Positions 60,101-64,000 of a DNA stretch of 64,000 nucleotides are shown here, one piece after another. A program made the position numbers and the translations under genes. The stretch is taken from NCBI GenBank assembly GCA_000328365.1, contig KB297234.1, positions 353,616 to 417,615 of the forward strand, written 5' to 3'. The stretch is from Capitella teleta (lineage: Eukaryota; Annelida; Polychaeta; Capitellidae). Position 1 is the first letter of the stretch. Each line of letters starts with the position of its first letter. The notes beneath the pieces were generated by a model that saw only the letters and a program-made list of their open reading frames with translations, made no database searches and had not been told where the DNA came from.

Positions 60101-60296
60101 CATTGCTTTGTAAACAAGTGCAAACCCCATAGCAGAAAAATAAAGATCTGACTAACACAACAAAAGAATCTTTATTGCAGGTGAATGGGTTTATATATAC
60201 AAGTGCTGAGTGAAACGAATGAAACATCAACTGAATTGCTCTTTTGATATTGTCACATGCGCTTGTCTTGAGTCATAAATGTTATGTCACCACACA
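60100..60296 (-). repeat. 3' LTR of the gypsy-type fossil (lower edge unknown)
   Basis: On the minus strand, a polypurine tract (TTGGGGGGCC) is followed by TGTGTGGTGACATAAC at 60296 downward. A TATA-like box lies at about 60187-60199 and AATAAA at about 60170-60175, the usual order in an LTR. The partner LTR lies outside the window, so the lower edge and any target duplication cannot be fixed. Confidence 0.6.
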
Positions 60297-63200
60297 GGCC
60301 CCCCAAACGATCACAAGGATGTAATTAAGGTCAACCTGCTCATGGACGATAGCGGACTGTAGTCCTCATGGTGCGTCCAAATCGCATAGTAGGCAGAAAA
60401 CCCTGCGGAGCGTTCGCTGGGAGATTAGCAAGTTTCAAGCAATCCACAGTGATTGTTACTCTGTTGCCTTTCATTAGAATTACGAAATTCTTTGGTCCCA
60501 GTTCAATGACCTTGAATGCCTCTTTGTATGGGCATTATAGAGAGCCTCTGTGGGGACCAAAGCGCACAAACATGAAGGGAGCGGCGAGGAGAGGGCCAAG
60601 GTATGTTGAGAGTGAAGGTGCGTTGTGATGCGTCCCCCATAATTGATGCGTACCGGGATGCATTTGTGGCCAATAATTCATTGTGCTGTGGTCAATGAAT
60701 TCTCCTGGCAAAGCTATCACGTCTCCGAATACCAGTTCAGCTGGCGAGCATCCAAGATCCTCTTTTGGGGTCGCACGTAGGCCGAGCATTACCCAGGGAA
60801 GTTCCTGCACCCAATCAGGTCCCTTGAGGCGTGCTCTGAGTGAAGCTTTGAGTGTACTGTGGAATCGCTCCACAAGGCTGTTCGTTTGAGGGTGGTAGGA
60901 TGTTGTGCGATGGAGCGAAGTGTCAAGTGCTGACGCCATGGCCCCCCATAGAGAGGAGTTGAATTGATGTCCGCGATCAGTCCTCAGCTCCAGAGGAACA
61001 CCGAATCTGGATACCCAACCAGACAGGAATGCCTGCGCACATGTTGCAGCAGTGATGTCCGTTAGAGGGTAGGCCTCTGGCCAGCGCGTGGTTCTGTCGA
61101 TAGCAGTGAGGAGGTAGCTGAAATTGGTCGGAGATGGAAGTGGACCGACGATGTCTACGTGAACGTGAGTGAAACGGCGTCCTGGCACAGGGATGGGTTC
61201 TACTGGAGAACGATGATGCCGATGAACTTTCGATGTTTGACAAGACATACATTCTCGACACCAGCATACAATATCCGCGTTCATGTGATGGCACACAAAA
61301 CGTTCACTTAACAGCTTCTTGGTAGCGCGAGCACTGGGATGCGAGAGACCATGTATGAGGTTGAAAACATGATGTTGAAATCCAAGAGGAACGAGGGGTC
61401 TTGGGTTGCTCGACGATGTGTCGCATAACAGCACTGGGCCTCCCGGTGTGAGCGTCATCTCGCTCAGCACCAGGTTCGTGATCACCGTGCGGCTGACCTG
61501 CACTTCAGCCAGGGCGGAGTAGTACACACCAACACACGTTGCGTTCACTGTAGCCCGGGAGAGCGAATAGGCCACGACGTTGTACTTGCCAGACACGTGC
61601 CGAATATCAGTCGCTGATTAACACATTCACCGCCAAACACGGAGATTTCCGTGCTTGCGTGCCCAACGCTTCTCCGCCAAACACGGAGATTTCCGTGTTT
61701 TGCACTTTTTGCTATATACGGGTGCTATAACCTCTTGCGCATCATCTCTGAAAATATCAAAGAGTTTGACCGTGTGCATCTATGATTATATCATGATTTT
61801 ACGGATATATGTTCCTAAACCAATCATTAATCCTTGTACTTCTGAAGTTTATATAGCAGTTACCGATTGATTTGTGGTAGACCGCTGCCGAAAGCATGCA
61901 GCGAAGCGATCACGACACGGGGTGAAGCAGTGAAGCGATTAGTTTTCACAGCAATTGGGCAATGCGGGTGTTCAGCTTGAATACTAGTGTACTGGTAAAT
62001 GTATAATTATACGATGAGTTATTGAAAAAATAATAAGATATATATGTACGATGTATATCCCTCGTATAAATGTGTATAGAAAAAAAGGCAGATACACATT
62101 TCACAAGCATCGCTTCCGCAACATATGGATTTCTAGCACATATTTATACATGTGCATACATGTCTAGCAATGAAAGACCATGCATGTTTATTGAGTTTCC
62201 AACTACGATCTACATAGCAGTGAGTGAGTTGCTAAAATGTAACAGAGTATACATCGTTGAAGCGTGGCACCGTACGTGGCACGTGAATACGCATGGCGTG
62301 CTATCTTTGTTCCGTGTTCATTATGATATTCTCATTCTCAAACTAATTTTTTGATGTAGAATAGATCTAAATGCAATAAACCACACGTAATCGTGAAGCG
62401 GAAACAATTCCTAATCTTTATTTTGTCATTGTTGACTATATACATGTACAGAGGTGTAGCATCATTCTCTTTGCACTTTGCAAGATAATACAGGTGTACG
62501 TATCCTGATTCTCCTTTCAAATACAATTATAATAATACACGTGTGCCTCCGTCTTTGGTTTAGGCACACTGATCAATAAATAAATTATCAAGTTATTCCA
62601 ACTGACTATTCCTAATTCGGCACACTTTTATGCCACACATCAAAGCACTGTTTTCAAGGCATCTCTCTAACAACAGTGCGGGTTTGTGATACAAAAAGGA
62701 CTTGAGAAAACGAGCTTATTAGCGACTGAAAGCCAAGTTAGCGCCGACTCAAACTCTCGACTTTATAACTGTCATTTTCATCCTTTGATCTGCTAATTAC
62801 CGGGGTCGTTATCGTGCGGTAATAGTTATGCCTACACAACGTAACCTCTATAATCACAATGCGTGTTATGCTGGTCATACTGGTAGCTGAGAGAAAACTG
62901 CGATTTTCTCAGCTTTTTGCTTGCGAAGGTGTGATTTTCACCAAAGTGTGTGTTGTTCAGAGCTGTATTTCAGTACATGTAATTGCATGTATGATGTTGA
63001 ATCTTATATGGTTAGATTCACAAAAGAACGATCTATCCTAATATGTTAAATATGTAGAAATGCGTGCGTTCATATAGAAATTACAGAGCGGTAAAGTCAA
63101 GGCTTTTTGAGTAAAATACGTGGCGGTATAGGGGTATCGTCCCGAAAATGCCTTGGCGGTGAATGTGTTAACGCAAGGTGGCACTTTTGTCTGGCTGAGT

Positions 63201-64000
63201 GAGGCTGTGCGATCTTGTGCATCGCTTCCACCAGCTGCCTATGGTCTGTAAATGCGATGAAACGGCGCCCTTCCAGTATGTACTGGAAGTGACTGATGGC
63301 CGAATACAGGGCGAGCAATTCTTGATCAAAATTACTGTACTTGGATTCGGCGGTGTTAAGTTGGCGGCTGTAAAACGCAAGCGGTTGCCAGTGGCCATTC
63401 ACGAGTTGCTCCAAGACTGCGTGGATTCCAATATCCGATGCATTGGTGAATACTGCTAGCGCAGCGCCTTGACGTGGGTGACAAAGGCGCGTTATATCAG
63501 ACAGCACAGATCGCTCTTTCTCAAAACTGTACACAAGGGCTCAGTCCACTCGAGCAGATCCTTTGATTTTTTTGTGACAAAGACTCAAGTACAGTGGGTG
63601 CAGAAGGTCTGCTGCAGGAGCGATGAAGCAATTGTAGAAATTAAAAATACCCATTAAGCACTGTAGCCCACACACCTTCGCTGGACGCTAGAATTTCTGG
63701 ATGGCCTTCACTTCAGCAGGCAACGGAGTGCAGCCGAGCGATGAAATCCTGTGGCCCAAGAAATCTAGCAATTGCTTGCCAAACAAACACTTCTCTATGC
63801 GCACAACCAGAGCGTTCTCACGCAAGAGTGTAAACACCTGTTTGATGTGTTTAAGATGATCTGCTGCTGATGTACTGGCGATGAGGATATCGTCCAGGTA
63901 GACGAATGCAATAGTCATATCTTGAAGCACGTTGTCCATTAAGCGCTGAAACGTTTGGGCTGCATTTCGGAGCCCAAATGGCATTCTGTTAAATTCGAAA
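60297..64000 (-). mobile_element. Ty3/gypsy retrotransposon fossil, interrupted
   Basis: Pol parts are read on the minus strand in the expected order. Reverse transcriptase is partial at the window edge (MPFGLRNAAQTFQRLMD and the catalytic YLDD, about 63688-63984). RNase H follows (ASDIG, DHRQL, about 63172-63534). The integrase (about 60600-61617) has an HHCC-type zinc region, then VDIVGPLP, TDRGHQF and SYHPQTNSLVERFH, which supply D, D and E. Gag, protease and the 5' LTR are off-window. The element is broken by a few defects and by one inserted DNA element. The motifs are well kept, suggesting moderate age. Confidence 0.88.
61618..63171. mobile_element. piggyBac-like non-autonomous element inside the gypsy fossil
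   Basis: The body, 61622-63167, is flanked by TTAA at 61618-61621 and 63168-63171. Ends are inverted: CACATTCACCGCCAA at left and TTGGCGGTGAATGTG at right. A subterminal block around ACACGGAGATTTCCGTG is repeated twice at the left end. TTAA duplication with short TIRs is the piggyBac pattern (Kolobok also uses TTAA). No transposase is seen in the 1.5-kb AT-rich interior. It inserted after the gypsy element was in place, near the RNase H-integrase boundary. Confidence 0.8.

Overview
This is animal nuclear DNA, AT-rich overall, with canonical GT-AG introns that are mostly 48-70 nt. Seven spliced or intact host genes can be read: a gustatory-receptor-like 7TM protein, a class III-like myosin with a C-terminal MH2 (Smad-type) domain, a membrane-anchored glucosidase II beta-like protein, an RNF19-type RBR ubiquitin ligase, sphingosine-1-phosphate lyase, a long ORP1-type oxysterol-binding protein, and a single-exon gene I do not recognise. 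MH2 domains are known only from animals, so this is a metazoan. The short introns, the gustatory-receptor-like gene, the kinase-less myosin and the mix of transposons point to a marine invertebrate. A sponge or other early-branching lineage is my guess, not a demonstrated assignment. A run of 50 N at 31561-31610 marks an assembly gap.

Layout: 1.5-2.5 kb, a YqaJ-type nuclease gene (+) overlapping a BTB-like relic. 3.25-5.58 kb, the chemoreceptor-like gene (+). 5.6-9.3 kb, no gene. 9.34-14.9 kb, myosin-MH2 in 27 exons (+), with a tRNA-derived SINE in its one long intron up to the tail. 17.86-19.47 kb, the single-exon gene (+). 19.95-24.24 kb, the glucosidase II beta-like gene (-), with mariner-like and pogo-like remnants in its introns. 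24.3-32.3 kb, repeat-rich DNA with a truncated LINE, a second SINE copy with clear target-site duplications, a shared dispersed repeat and a strong hairpin. 32.4-35.0 kb, RNF19 (+), converging on SGPL1 (-, 35.8-38.0 kb). 41.3-55.2 kb, the ORP1-type gene (-), with one intron made of a polypurine minisatellite and one intron of more than 5 kb holding a LINE tail. 57.5-59.2 kb, a complete TIR element with 9-bp target duplications that contains a smaller MITE and a tRNA-like sequence. 60.1-64.0 kb, a broken Ty3/gypsy element (-) interrupted by a TTAA-flanked piggyBac-like element.

The genes do not form a pathway. SGPL1, the ORP1-type protein, the glucosidase II beta-like protein and RNF19 all act at or in ER or endosomal membranes, but I read this as ordinary gene neighbourhood. 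The strongest unusual observation is the myosin-MH2 fusion: the frame stays open through every splice junction from motor to MH2, and the MH2 part keeps the fold-defining motifs but lacks the Smad phosphorylation tail.
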